Assembly (NCBI GenBank): GCA_017395555.1 | Contig: JAFPUE010000049.1 | Span: 21,817-85,816 of the forward strand | Length of the DNA stretch: 64,000 nt | Direction of reading: 5' to 3' | Source: Ruminiclostridium sp. | Lineage (GTDB): Bacteria > Bacillota > Clostridia > Oscillospirales > Ruminococcaceae | Shown: positions 35,618 to 45,691 of the stretch, one piece after another | Position numbering within the stretch: position 1 is the stretch's first letter | Layout: each line of letters starts with the position of its first letter | Notes under the pieces: model-generated | The model's input: the letters and a program-made list of their open reading frames with translations, nothing else | Told to the model about the DNA's origin: nothing | The model's database searches: none | Position numbers and translations under genes: made by a program

Positions 35618-38600
35618 ATGGCAAAACTTGAGGAATTAACGGTAGGCAGCATAGTAAAAGGTCTGATAAACGAGGGAAATGTGACTATCGTAGCAGTCAC
35701 ATGGTATGGTGATTCGGTATTGCAGGTGTCGTTCAAGGATGACAAGGAACAGCTCGCAAGCCAGCTTGTATACCGTGAAGACGAGAACAACCTTGAAATA
35801 CAGAAAAGCAGCCTTCCGTGGTGCTTTGACGCAGATGGAAGCGTAATGCGTCTTGCATCGGAAGCGTACAGAATAAACCTTGCACACATATTTGACCCGT
35901 ATCTTGCGGTACATACATCGTCGATCGAGCCGTTGCCGCACCAGATATCGGCTGTATATCAGGAAATGCTGCCAAAGCTTCCGCTCCGGTATATACTCGC
36001 GGACGACCCCGGCGCCGGCAAGACGATCATGACGGGATTATTGATGAAAGAGCTCATCATCCGAGGCGATCTCAAACGCTGTCTGATAGTATCGCCGGGA
36101 AGTCTGTCGGAACAGTGGCAGGACGAGCTTTACAGCAAGTTTCATCTTAAATTCGACATACTCACCAATGACCGCATAGAATCGGCTGTCGGCGGAAATG
36201 TGTTTGCAGAAAGCAACTTCCTTATCGCGCGCCTTGATAAACTCGCAAGAAATGAAAATTTACAGGAAAAGCTCCGTATAACAGACTGGGATCTTGTGGT
36301 CATAGACGAGGCTCACAAGATGTCTGCGACAGTGTGGGGTGGGGAGATAAAATATACCGCTCGCTTCAAGCTCGGCAGAATGCTGTCAGAGCTTACTCGG
36401 CATATGCTCCTGCTGACTGCAACTCCGCATAACGGAAAGAACCAGGACTTTCAACTGTTTTTATCACTTATAGACCAGGACAGGTTTGAGGGTGTAACCC
36501 GGTCAAGCAATCAGTCCATAGATACTGCGGACATTATGCGCCGTCTTGTCAAAGAAGAACTGCTGAAGTTTGACGGAACCCCGCTTTTCCCCGAAAGACG
36601 TGCATATACAGTAAATTACGATCTGTCCCCGCAGGAAGCTGAACTATACCGCGCCGTGACCGATTATGTACAGGAAGAATTTAACCGTGCCGAGCGGCTT
36701 GACGAGAGCCACAGAAGCACGGTCGGCTTTGCGTTGACTATTTTGCAGAGAAGGCTTGCATCTTCGCCCGAAGCTATCTACCAGTCGCTGCACCGCAGGA
36801 AAGAACGCCTTGAACACAGGCTTGCCGAGGAACGAATCGGCAGGCACGATGAAGATATAGTATCAGCAACATCTCAGAACGAGTATGATGATGACGATAT
36901 GCCCTCCGAGGAAATGGAGGAAGAAGAGGAGCGCGTAGCAGATCAGGCTTCCGCTTCCACCACAATAAAAGAGCTCGAAGCCGAGATCGCTACCCTCAGA
37001 AAACTGGAAACGCTTGCCGGCGAGGTGCGGGCAAGCGGAAAGGATAAAAAATGGGAGGAGCTTTCACTGCTCCTTCAGGATAACGAGTGTATGTACTCGC
37101 GGGACGGACAGCGCGAGAAGCTGATCATCTTCACCGAGCACCGCGATACTTTGCGCTATCTCTCGGATAAGATACGTTCACTGCTCGGGGACGACAACTG
37201 TGTCGTAACTATTCACGGCGGTATGACAAGAGACGAGCGCCGCAAGGTCGAAGCCCTGTTCAAGCAGGATAAGGACGTTCGCATACTTATCGCGACGGAC
37301 GCGGCGGGCGAAGGTATCAACCTCCAGCGCGCCCATTTAATGGTAAATTACGACCTACCGTGGAATCCGAACCGTCTTGAACAGCGTTTCGGACGAATTC
37401 ACCGTATCGGACAGACTGAGGTCTGCCACCTGTGGAATCTCGTATCGAAGGAGACCCGCGAAGGTGCGGTATTCCAGCGGTTATTTGAAAAACTCGAAGA
37501 AGAACGCGAGGCTCTCGGTGGAAAGGTCTTCGACATACTCGGCAAGATCATGTTTGATAACCGGCCTCTGCGCGAATTGCTGATAGAGGCGATACGCTAC
37601 GGCAACGATCCCGAGGTGCGTAAAAAGCTGCAGCAGGCAGTCGATAATTCGATAGATATTGAGAAAATACGAAAGCTGATCGACGAGAACGCGCTTACCG
37701 AAGACACCATGGATGTGGGCAAGGTCATGGCGATACGTGCGGAGATGGAGCGCATCGAGGCGCACAAGCTCCAGCCGCACTTTATCGAATCGTTCTTCAT
37801 TGAGGCTTTCGGTCATCTCGGCGGCAAGCTCTACAAACGCGAGCACGGACGCTACGAGATAACTTATGTTCCCGGAAAGATACGCAACCGCGATATGCAG
37901 ATAGGCTTCGGAGAATCGGTATTGACGAAATACGAGCGTATATGCTTTGATAAGGCCGACTGCAACCTCCCCGGTCTTGCTCCCGCGGCGCTGATATGTC
38001 CGGGTCACCCGCTTCTCGAAGCAACGAGCGACCTTATCCGCGAAAAGTATCGCAGCGTTATGAAGCAGGGCGCGGTGTTCATCGACGAGAACGACTTCGG
38101 CACGGACGCACGTCTGCTGTTCTATATCGAGGACTGCATACAGGACGGCGTTGTGCTCCCGAACGGCTCAAAGCGCGTCATATCTAAGAATGTGCATTTC
38201 GTTGAGCTGAAAGAGGACGGCACTGCAATAAACGCAGGCTACGCGCCGTATCTCGATTATCGCAGCGCGAACGAAGATGAATACAAAGCGATACGCGGGT
38301 TTATAGACACTCAGGACTGGCTCACAAAGGGCGTCGAGGAGAAAGCAAAGGGTTACGCGATATCCGAAATCATCCCGCGGCATTTCTCCGAGGTGCGCGA
38401 ACACAGGCAGAAAATGGTGAGTAAGGTCGCAAAAGCTGTACAGACGCGTCTGACTGCGGAGATACAGTATTGGGATTTCAGAGCGGCTGAACTCAAAGAA
38501 AAAGAAAATGCCGGTAAAACCAACTCAAAGCTCAACTCCGACAACGCGCACAGAAAAGCGGAGGAGCTCGAAGCGCGTATGCACCGCAGGCTCGCTGAAC

Positions 38601-39124
38601 TCGAAAAAGAGAAATCTGTGTCCGCGGCCCCGCCGATCATTGTGGGCGGAGCACTCGCTATCCCGCTGGGACTGCTTTATAAGCTCACAGGAAAACCAAT
38701 GCCCGATATGTTCGGGAGCGGTGACAGAAAAGCCGTAGAGCTTGCCGCGATGAAAGCGGTCACGGATATAGAAAACTCGCTCGGATTCATCCCTCGGGAT
38801 GTAAGCCGCGAAAACTGCGGATATGACATAGAATCCGTGATACCCGACGACAAGCGGACCTGCACCGAAAGCGGCATACGCTTCATTGAAGTCAAGGGCA
38901 GGACAAAGGGCGCAGATACCGTAACCGTCACGAGAAACGAGATACTAACCGCGCTCAATAAACCCGAATCGTTCATACTCGCGATCGTCGAGGTTGACGG
39001 CGACAATACAAAGACCGTATATCTGCGCTGTCCGTTCACCGTGAAGCCCGACTTCGCGACAACGGGCATAACATACAACATCGCCGACCTGATAAGCTCG
39101 TCGGAAATACTTCTTGAAAGGTAA
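35618..39124 (+). CDS. SNF2-family helicase with DUF3883 (anti-phage cassette)
   Basis: 1168 residues. The N-terminal ATPase domain has Walker A PGAGKT (131-136), DEAH (230-233) and LLTATPHNGK. The helicase C domain has TIHGGMTRDERRK, ATDAAGEGINLQ and RFGRIHRIGQ. An acidic insert lies near 425-450. The C-terminus is DUF3883-like, with IRFIEVKGR resembling a PD-(D/E)xK nuclease core. It should translocate on DNA and may cut it. In other genomes this protein is found with DUF1156 and DUF499 genes in defence islands. The next gene starts 8 bp after its stop. Confidence 0.88.
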   Translation: MAKLEELTVGSIVKGLINEGNVTIVAVTWYGDSVLQVSFKDDKEQLASQLVYREDENNLEIQKSSLPWCFDADGSVMRLASEAYRINLAHIFDPYLAVHTSSIEPLPHQISAVYQEMLPKLPLRYILADDPGAGKTIMTGLLMKELIIRGDLKRCLIVSPGSLSEQWQDELYSKFHLKFDILTNDRIESAVGGNVFAESNFLIARLDKLARNENLQEKLRITDWDLVVIDEAHKMSATVWGGEIKYTARFKLGRMLSELTRHMLLLTATPHNGKNQDFQLFLSLIDQDRFEGVTRSSNQSIDTADIMRRLVKEELLKFDGTPLFPERRAYTVNYDLSPQEAELYRAVTDYVQEEFNRAERLDESHRSTVGFALTILQRRLASSPEAIYQSLHRRKERLEHRLAEERIGRHDEDIVSATSQNEYDDDDMPSEEMEEEEERVADQASASTTIKELEAEIATLRKLETLAGEVRASGKDKKWEELSLLLQDNECMYSRDGQREKLIIFTEHRDTLRYLSDKIRSLLGDDNCVVTIHGGMTRDERRKVEALFKQDKDVRILIATDAAGEGINLQRAHLMVNYDLPWNPNRLEQRFGRIHRIGQTEVCHLWNLVSKETREGAVFQRLFEKLEEEREALGGKVFDILGKIMFDNRPLRELLIEAIRYGNDPEVRKKLQQAVDNSIDIEKIRKLIDENALTEDTMDVGKVMAIRAEMERIEAHKLQPHFIESFFIEAFGHLGGKLYKREHGRYEITYVPGKIRNRDMQIGFGESVLTKYERICFDKADCNLPGLAPAALICPGHPLLEATSDLIREKYRSVMKQGAVFIDENDFGTDARLLFYIEDCIQDGVVLPNGSKRVISKNVHFVELKEDGTAINAGYAPYLDYRSANEDEYKAIRGFIDTQDWLTKGVEEKAKGYAISEIIPRHFSEVREHRQKMVSKVAKAVQTRLTAEIQYWDFRAAELKEKENAGKTNSKLNSDNAHRKAEELEARMHRRLAELEKEKSVSAAPPIIVGGALAIPLGLLYKLTGKPMPDMFGSGDRKAVELAAMKAVTDIENSLGFIPRDVSRENCGYDIESVIPDDKRTCTESGIRFIEVKGRTKGADTVTVTRNEILTALNKPESFILAIVEVDGDNTKTVYLRCPFTVKPDFATTGITYNIADLISSSEILLER

Positions 39125-39132
39125 AAAACGAA

Positions 39133-41892
39133 ATGGCTGTGAAAAAACTGATCGAGGTGGCGCTGCCGCTTGAAAAGATAAATGAGGAGTCCGCGCGCGA
39201 AAAGTCGATACGCCACGGTCACCCCTCGACCCTGCACTTGTGGTGGGCTAGACGGCCGCTCGCGGCGGCACGCGCCGTGATATGGTCATCGCTCGTTGAT
39301 GACCCGTCATCACACCCCGAGGAATTCCCGACCGAGGAGGATCAGAACAAGGAGCGCGAGCGGCTTTTCCGTATTCTCGAAGACCTTGTCGTATGGGAGA
39401 ACAGCAATAACAAGACCGTTCTCGACGCGGCAAAAGCCGAGATAATGAAGTCAACCGGCGGCAATCCGCCTCCGCTGCTTGACCCGTTCGCGGGCGGCGG
39501 CGCGATACCGCTCGAAGCGCAGAGGTTAGGGCTTGAAGCTCACGCGCATGACCTGAACCCTGTCGCGGTCATGATAAACAAGGCTATGATCGAGATACCG
39601 CCGAGGTTCGCGGATAAGCCGCCGGTGAATCCGCGGGACAGCGCACAGCAGAATGTCGGCGCGTGGCCGGGAACAAAAGGGCTTGCTGCAGATGTCCGCT
39701 ATTACGGCGAATGGATGCGCGACGAGGCGTTCAAACGCATAGGTCATCTGTACCCGAAGGTGAAAGTGCCGGATGATCAGGGCGGCGGTGAGGCGACTGT
39801 TATCGCATGGATATGGGCGAGAACGGTAAAGTGTCCGAATCCGGCGTGTGGGTGTGAGATGCCGCTTATGCACTCTTGCTATCTTTCCAAGAAAAAAGGT
39901 AAAGAGGTATGGGCTGAACCAGTTTATGACACGAACAAAAAACTGAGTTTCAAACTTCATAGTGGAGGCAAACCCGCTATAGACGGGACAATAGACAGGA
40001 AAGGCGCAATATGCGTTGGCTGTAAGGCTCCTATCGAGTATCCCTATATTCGTGAAGAAAGCTGTAATGAAAGGATAGGAAACTCACTTATAGCTGTTGT
40101 CGCCGAGGGCAGAAACGGGCGTTTATATATTCCGGCTTCGGAAGAACAAATAAACTGTGCGAAAGTCAATAAACCTGAAAACTATCCCGATGGCAGTCTT
40201 GCGTATTATCCCGGGCACCTTAATACTAATGTTTACGGTTTGAACGAGTTTCATAAACTCTTCACCAACCGTCAACTTACTGCTCTCACCACATTCAGCA
40301 ACCTTGTTGCTGAAGCACAGGCAAAAGCAGAACAGGACGCTATAAAAGCGGGAATGCCTGATGATAATGTGCCGATAGCCGAGGGCGGCAAGGGCATTAA
40401 GGCTTATGGCGAAGCGATTGGGGTTTATTTGGCGTTTGTTATAAGTAAACTCGCAGATAGAGGGTCAAGCATTTGTAGTTGGGATTCCAGCCGTGAGGGG
40501 CTTCGAAATACTTTCGGAAGACAAGCTATTCCTATGGTATGGGATTATGCAGAAGGTAATCCGTTTTCAAATTCTTCCGGTTGTTTTGACAATTCAATAG
40601 AATGGGTAGAGAAATGTATATTACAATTTCCAAACTCAAATTTGAATGGAGACGTAAGACAATTCGACGCACAAAGTGATTGTGAGTTAAGAAACATAAT
40701 GGTGTCATCTGATCCACCGTACTATGATAATATCGGGTATGCAGACCTGTCCGATTATTTTTATGTGTGGCTTCGGCAAAGTCTAAAAAATACCTATCCC
40801 AAAGTATTCAGAACTATGCTTGTTCCAAAAGCCGAAGAACTGATAGCTACTCCTTACAGGCACGAAGGCAGCGTAAAGAAAGCACAGGAATTTTTTGAGG
40901 ACGGAATGTTCCATACCTGTCAGCAGATATACAAATATGCGAGAGAAGATATTCCGGTAACAATATATTACGCATATAAACAAAGTGATACAGACAGCGA
41001 AAATAATCAAACTGCTTCCACCGGTTGGGAAACAATGCTAAGCGCAATTATAAAATCAGGGTTTACTATTACAGGCACTCTTCCTATGCGTACCGAAATG
41101 TCAAACAGGTCAATAGCGAGTGGTGCCAACGCCCTCGCGTCCTCTATCGTCCTCGTCTGCCGCAAACGTCCGGAAGATGCATCGAGCGTTACCCGCCGTA
41201 ACTTTATAAACGAGCTTAAACGCGAGCTGAAACCGGCTCTGCAAAAACTCCAGAGCAGTAACATCGCACCTGTCGATCTCGCGCAGTCGGCTATCGGCCC
41301 CGGTATGGCTGTGTTCTCTAAATATAAGTCCGTGCTCGAAGCCGACGGAACGGAAATGACGATACGCACGGCTCTGCAGATCATTAATCAAGAGCTCGAC
41401 CTTTACTTCAACGAGCAGGATACCGCTCTCGATAAGGAGAGCCGCTTCTGCGTTGATCTCTACACGCAGTTCGCGTTCAACGACGTGAAATTCGGCGATG
41501 CAGACACACTCGCAAGGGCGAAGAATACCTCGGTCGACGCGCTGAAAAACGCGGGCGTGGTATTTGCCGAAAAGGGCGTTGTAAGGCTGCTTGGGCGCGA
41601 TGAGATAAACGAGACCAAAAACGAGAATATCCTGTGGCTGCTCACACAGCAGATGACCCGCGAGTTCGAGAACGGCGGAATACAGCAATGCGCAGATTTT
41701 ATCCGTACTGCAAGCGACGGTGCTTGTGAACAGGCAAAGGCTCTCGCGTACAGACTGTTCACTATCGCGGACAGGAAGGGCTGGAACGCTGAGGCGTATG
41801 CGTACAACAACCTTGTGACCTCGTGGGCTGCGATAAAGGAAGCGGCGACGAGACTCGGAGGTTCTGCACAGCAGATAACATTTGATGATTGA
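39133..41892 (+). CDS. DUF1156 adenine-specific DNA methyltransferase
   Basis: 919 residues. The N-terminal DUF1156 region has ARRPLAAARAVIW. The SAM-binding motif is DPFAGGG (117-123) and the catalytic motif is DPPY (527-530), consistent with N6-adenine methylation. A four-cysteine cluster, CPNPACGC (from 234) and CVGC (294-297), is probably a zinc site. It should mark self DNA for the cassette. Base composition changes sharply inside the gene: about 68% GC near 39500, about 33% near 40570 and 55% again near 41230, suggesting that the central, probably recognition, part was exchanged. Confidence 0.88.
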   Translation: MAVKKLIEVALPLEKINEESAREKSIRHGHPSTLHLWWARRPLAAARAVIWSSLVDDPSSHPEEFPTEEDQNKERERLFRILEDLVVWENSNNKTVLDAAKAEIMKSTGGNPPPLLDPFAGGGAIPLEAQRLGLEAHAHDLNPVAVMINKAMIEIPPRFADKPPVNPRDSAQQNVGAWPGTKGLAADVRYYGEWMRDEAFKRIGHLYPKVKVPDDQGGGEATVIAWIWARTVKCPNPACGCEMPLMHSCYLSKKKGKEVWAEPVYDTNKKLSFKLHSGGKPAIDGTIDRKGAICVGCKAPIEYPYIREESCNERIGNSLIAVVAEGRNGRLYIPASEEQINCAKVNKPENYPDGSLAYYPGHLNTNVYGLNEFHKLFTNRQLTALTTFSNLVAEAQAKAEQDAIKAGMPDDNVPIAEGGKGIKAYGEAIGVYLAFVISKLADRGSSICSWDSSREGLRNTFGRQAIPMVWDYAEGNPFSNSSGCFDNSIEWVEKCILQFPNSNLNGDVRQFDAQSDCELRNIMVSSDPPYYDNIGYADLSDYFYVWLRQSLKNTYPKVFRTMLVPKAEELIATPYRHEGSVKKAQEFFEDGMFHTCQQIYKYAREDIPVTIYYAYKQSDTDSENNQTASTGWETMLSAIIKSGFTITGTLPMRTEMSNRSIASGANALASSIVLVCRKRPEDASSVTRRNFINELKRELKPALQKLQSSNIAPVDLAQSAIGPGMAVFSKYKSVLEADGTEMTIRTALQIINQELDLYFNEQDTALDKESRFCVDLYTQFAFNDVKFGDADTLARAKNTSVDALKNAGVVFAEKGVVRLLGRDEINETKNENILWLLTQQMTREFENGGIQQCADFIRTASDGACEQAKALAYRLFTIADRKGWNAEAYAYNNLVTSWAAIKEAATRLGGSAQQITFDD

Positions 41893-41902
41893 GGTGGAAG
41901 AA

Positions 41903-44900
41903 ATGGCACAGAATCATATTATCGTTCAGGAAGCGTTCGCAAAGATGCTTCCGTTTATGGCAGGATACATCGGCCGCGAATTAAGCAGAAAGTACGGCGA
42001 CAGCTGGTGGGATGAGGTGTGGGATACGCTTTCCGACCAGCGCGACGATCTGCCCACCGGCGGGGATTACAGCTTTCTTGTGGATTCGCTCGATGTTGCG
42101 AACTGCCTGCGTCTTATCGACCGTAAGTGGAATGACGTGTTCAGAATTAAGCTCGCGCTCGATTACAGAACGTGGAGCAAGGAGCTTATGGGTGTACGCA
42201 ATAAGGTGTCACATATCGGCTCGGAAGATATGAATGAGAATGATACATGGCGCGCTCTCGATACAATGGCGAGGCTGTGTGACGCGTTCGATGATGAGAC
42301 AGCAGAGGAGATACGCACGATGCAGCGCGATCTGCGCTACGGTGCTGCGGGCGGTGCCTCCGAGATAAAAGCCGCGCCTGCTCCTGTTCAGACCGAGGTT
42401 TCTGGTATTATAAGCAAAGTGGGCTCCGGGCTTCCGAGCTGGCGCGATATAATGCAGCCGCACCCGGATGTTGCGGAGGGTCGCTACAAGCACGCAGAGT
42501 TTGCTGCCGATCTCGCACAGGTCGCACGCGGCGAGGGTTCGTTCGAGTACCGCGACCCGGTCGAGTTCTTCAAGCGCACATACATAACCGATGGTATGGC
42601 AGGACTGCTTGTGCAGGCCTTGCAGCGCATTACCGGACAGGGCGGAGAGCCTGTTATACAGCTGAAAACTGCGTTCGGCGGCGGTAAGACGCATAGTATG
42701 CTCGCACTGTATCACCTGCTCCGTGCAAACGTGCAGCTTGACAAGATATCGAGTGTGAAGCCCGTGCTTGAAAGAGCCGGGCTGAAAACGCTGAAAAAAG
42801 CGAATATAGCAGTGATCGTGGGAACTGCCGTTGACCCGACAAAATCCCGCCGTCCGCAGAACTTCCCTGGTATCACGATAAATACGATATGGGGCGAGAT
42901 TGCAGCGCAGCTTGCTGAGTCGAGCGGCAACCCGAAGCTGTATGACTATGTGAAGGAAGCGGACAAGAAGGGCGTGTCACCCGGATCAGCTGCCTTGAAG
43001 GAAATGCTCGACGCGTGCGGTCCGTGCCTTATCCTTATGGACGAGCTTGTGGCATACGCAAAGAAGCTGTACGGAGTTGACGGACTCCCGGCGGGTTCGT
43101 TCGATAACTTCATCACATTCATTCAGGAGATAACCGAAGCGGCACGCGCAAGCAAGAACAGTCTTGTTGTAGCGTCTATCCCCGAATCCGATATCGAGGT
43201 AGGCGGTGAAGCAGGAAAGATCGCACTTGAAAGTATAGAACACACATTCGGTCGTATGGAATCTATCTGGAAGCCTGTTGCGGCAAACGAGGGCTTTGAG
43301 GTAGTAAGGCGCAGGCTGTTCCTTGACTGTAAGGATACGGAGGCCTGTGAGAAGGTTTGTTCGGAATTCAGCAATATGTACCGCAGCAACAAGACAGATT
43401 TCCCCATCGAGGTTTCCGAGGTCGCGTACAAGGACAGAATGCTTTCGTGCTATCCGATACATCCGGAAGTATTCGACAGGCTGTACAATGACTGGTCAAC
43501 GCTCGAAAAGTTTCAGCGCACAAGAGGTGTACTGCGTCTTATGGCGGCAGTAATCCACGAGTTATGGATGGGAGCAGACGCAAGTCCGATGATCATGCCC
43601 GGTTCTGTGCCGCTTGCGATACAGAACGTGTCGTATGAACTTACAAGATACCTTGACGATAACAATTGGAGCGCTATCATAGACAGTGAGATCGACGGCA
43701 AGAATTCTGCACCGTACAATCTTGAAAAGAGTCAGCCGCGTTTCGGTCAGACATACGCAGCACGAAGGGTTGCAAGAACTGTATTTCTCGGAAGCGCACC
43801 GTCCACTCGCGGACAGTCTATACGAGGCCTTGAAGCGACAAGAGTACGCCTCGGAACGATAATGCCGGGCGAGAATATTCCTGTGTTCAATGACGCTTTG
43901 AATTCGCTGCAGTCAACGCTGACTTACCTCTACGCTAACAGCGCCGGGGATCGTTTCTGGTTCGATACGCGCCCGACGCTCCGCAAGACTGTGGAGGAAC
44001 GCGCTTCGCAGTATACCGACAACAATGTGATCTATGAGATAAACGAGCGGCTCAAAAAGGAGAGAACTGACTCCCGGTTCTCAGGACTTGTCAAGAGCCC
44101 GTCATCTTCCCTTGACGTCACTGATGAACAGAACGTGAAACTCGTTATCCTTGACCCTAAGAGTACATATAAGGCAAGCGCCGGGATGAAGAGCCCGGCA
44201 TTTGAAAAAACGCTTGATATTATCAATAATCGTGGTACTTCACCTCGTATATATCGCAATATGATCGTTTTCGTAGCGCCCGATCAGGATACGATGCAGT
44301 CGCTGAAAGACGGCGTGAAAATGTATCTTGCATGGAAGTCGGTACGGGACGACAGCGAGGAGCTTAACCTTGATGCCACACAGAATAAGGCAACAAAGGT
44401 AAGCCTCGAAAAAGCAGACGAGACCGTAAGATCCCGTATCAGCGAAACGTATTGCTGGCTCATTTCTCCTTATATTGATATGCAGGATGATATAAAGGAA
44501 ATAAAGTGGACAGCCTCGAACATCCGCGGTGGAAATGATAGTATAGCTGCAAGAGCCGCGAATAAGCTGGAACAGGATGAACTTCTTATAAAGAAGTGGG
44601 CTCCGGTGATGCTTAAAATGGAACTTGACAGTGTTTTGTGGAAGGACAGCGACTCAATCCCTGTTAAGAAACTTTGGGACTATCTGTGCACCTACTGTTA
44701 TCTTCCGAGACTGATGAACTATTCTGTATTGGAGGAAACGATTCTCTCCGGACTTAATTCTCCAGACTATTTCGGTTATGCGGAAGGCGTATCCGGCGAC
44801 AAGTATATTGGCTTGAAATTCAATCAGTTTGTTGGTTTGGTTGACATATCGGGGTATCTTGTTAAGCCTGATATTGCAAGCAAGCAGCTTCTTGATGAAA

Positions 44901-45247
44901 TGAGAAGCAAGGGCTCTGAGCCAGCTGTGCCTGAAACAACACCCTCTTTTCCTCAGGTGGTTGTAAAGCCCGATCCCGATAAACCAGTCTCGGAACCATC
45001 ACCACAAATAAATAAGCAAACCCATTTCTTTATGTCTGCAAAGCTCGATAATACGAGAATAAATCGCGATGTACAGACCTTTATGCAGGAAATCATCAGT
45101 CACCTCAGCGACGAAGATGATTGTAACCTCGAAATAACATTGGAGGTATCTGCGTCAGCACAGAATGGCTTCTCGCAGCCCGTTGTCAGAACGGTATCAG
45201 AGAACTGCAAGACGCTTAAGATCAGTAACTTCGGATTTGAGGAATAA
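41903..45247 (+). CDS. HEPN-DUF499 ATPase (anti-phage cassette)
   Basis: 1114 residues. The N-terminus (about 1-125) is a Swt1-like HEPN domain with the complete motif RNKVSH (99-104), the RNxxxH ribonuclease signature. The DUF499 ATPase follows, with Walker A AFGGGKTHS near 258-265 and Walker B LILMDELVAYAKK. The last ~100 residues form a separate acidic domain after a proline-rich linker. It probably couples DNA sensing to RNA cleavage, but that is inference. The ATG at 41903 follows GAGGTGG; an ATG at 41885 overlaps the methyltransferase stop and lacks a site. Confidence 0.85.
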   Translation: MAQNHIIVQEAFAKMLPFMAGYIGRELSRKYGDSWWDEVWDTLSDQRDDLPTGGDYSFLVDSLDVANCLRLIDRKWNDVFRIKLALDYRTWSKELMGVRNKVSHIGSEDMNENDTWRALDTMARLCDAFDDETAEEIRTMQRDLRYGAAGGASEIKAAPAPVQTEVSGIISKVGSGLPSWRDIMQPHPDVAEGRYKHAEFAADLAQVARGEGSFEYRDPVEFFKRTYITDGMAGLLVQALQRITGQGGEPVIQLKTAFGGGKTHSMLALYHLLRANVQLDKISSVKPVLERAGLKTLKKANIAVIVGTAVDPTKSRRPQNFPGITINTIWGEIAAQLAESSGNPKLYDYVKEADKKGVSPGSAALKEMLDACGPCLILMDELVAYAKKLYGVDGLPAGSFDNFITFIQEITEAARASKNSLVVASIPESDIEVGGEAGKIALESIEHTFGRMESIWKPVAANEGFEVVRRRLFLDCKDTEACEKVCSEFSNMYRSNKTDFPIEVSEVAYKDRMLSCYPIHPEVFDRLYNDWSTLEKFQRTRGVLRLMAAVIHELWMGADASPMIMPGSVPLAIQNVSYELTRYLDDNNWSAIIDSEIDGKNSAPYNLEKSQPRFGQTYAARRVARTVFLGSAPSTRGQSIRGLEATRVRLGTIMPGENIPVFNDALNSLQSTLTYLYANSAGDRFWFDTRPTLRKTVEERASQYTDNNVIYEINERLKKERTDSRFSGLVKSPSSSLDVTDEQNVKLVILDPKSTYKASAGMKSPAFEKTLDIINNRGTSPRIYRNMIVFVAPDQDTMQSLKDGVKMYLAWKSVRDDSEELNLDATQNKATKVSLEKADETVRSRISETYCWLISPYIDMQDDIKEIKWTASNIRGGNDSIAARAANKLEQDELLIKKWAPVMLKMELDSVLWKDSDSIPVKKLWDYLCTYCYLPRLMNYSVLEETILSGLNSPDYFGYAEGVSGDKYIGLKFNQFVGLVDISGYLVKPDIASKQLLDEMRSKGSEPAVPETTPSFPQVVVKPDPDKPVSEPSPQINKQTHFFMSAKLDNTRINRDVQTFMQEIISHLSDEDDCNLEITLEVSASAQNGFSQPVVRTVSENCKTLKISNFGFEE

Positions 45248-45266
45248 TACTGATTGGTAATAGTAT

Positions 45267-45300
45267 AACAACGCTCTCGGCACTATCGGGAGCGTTGTTT
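45267..45300 (+). terminator. Terminator of the defence cassette
   Basis: A 13-bp stem, AACAACGCTCTCG with CGGGAGCGTTGTT, followed by TATTT. It ends the helicase-methyltransferase-DUF499 transcript. Confidence 0.8.
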
Positions 45301-45360
45301 ATTTGGCATAATTAATATATGGATGTGTGGTATTTCAAGCAAAATCAGCGCCTTAAACCC

Positions 45361-45389
45361 TTGATTTGTATTCTAGAGTGTGATATAAT
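45361..45389 (+). promoter_or_regulatory. Promoter of the small ORF at 45413
   Basis: TTGATT (45361-45366), 17 bp, TATAAT (45384-45389). Confidence 0.75.
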
Positions 45390-45412
45390 GATATAAAGGG
45401 AGGAGTGTAATT

Positions 45413-45640
45413 ATGTTTTACGATCAGATGTTTAATCCGAACTATAACAACCCTAATTATTACCAGCAAATACAGAATCAGATATATCAATATCAGCAAG
45501 AACAGGATAAGGAAGTTTATAATGCAGTTAAGGGGTTCCGCGATTGGTGTGACGCTATGACGAAACTTGATCAACAGCATCAACAACAGGCAATTGTGTT
45601 ATGTTTGAATGAAATAGCACGAAACCGTGGATGGAATTAA
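45413..45640 (+). CDS. Small hypothetical protein, Asn/Gln/Tyr-rich start
   Basis: 75 residues. The first 30 are rich in Asn, Tyr and Gln; the rest is helical (VKGFRDWCDAMTKLDQQHQQ). GGGAGG is a strong ribosome site and a consensus promoter lies just upstream, so it is very likely expressed. Similar short proteins occur in mobile elements of Firmicutes, but I know no function. Confidence 0.65.
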   Translation: MFYDQMFNPNYNNPNYYQQIQNQIYQYQQEQDKEVYNAVKGFRDWCDAMTKLDQQHQQQAIVLCLNEIARNRGWN

Positions 45641-45691
45641 TTCAAAGAAGTAACTATAATAGCTTATGAGCAGTAAGGCAGAGGTGTGGGG

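Noticed and set aside
35618-45247. A DISARM or BREX system
   Set aside because: The DrmA/DrmB/DrmC or BrxC/PglX/PglZ components are absent; the DUF1156, DUF499 and DUF3883-helicase combination is a different cassette.
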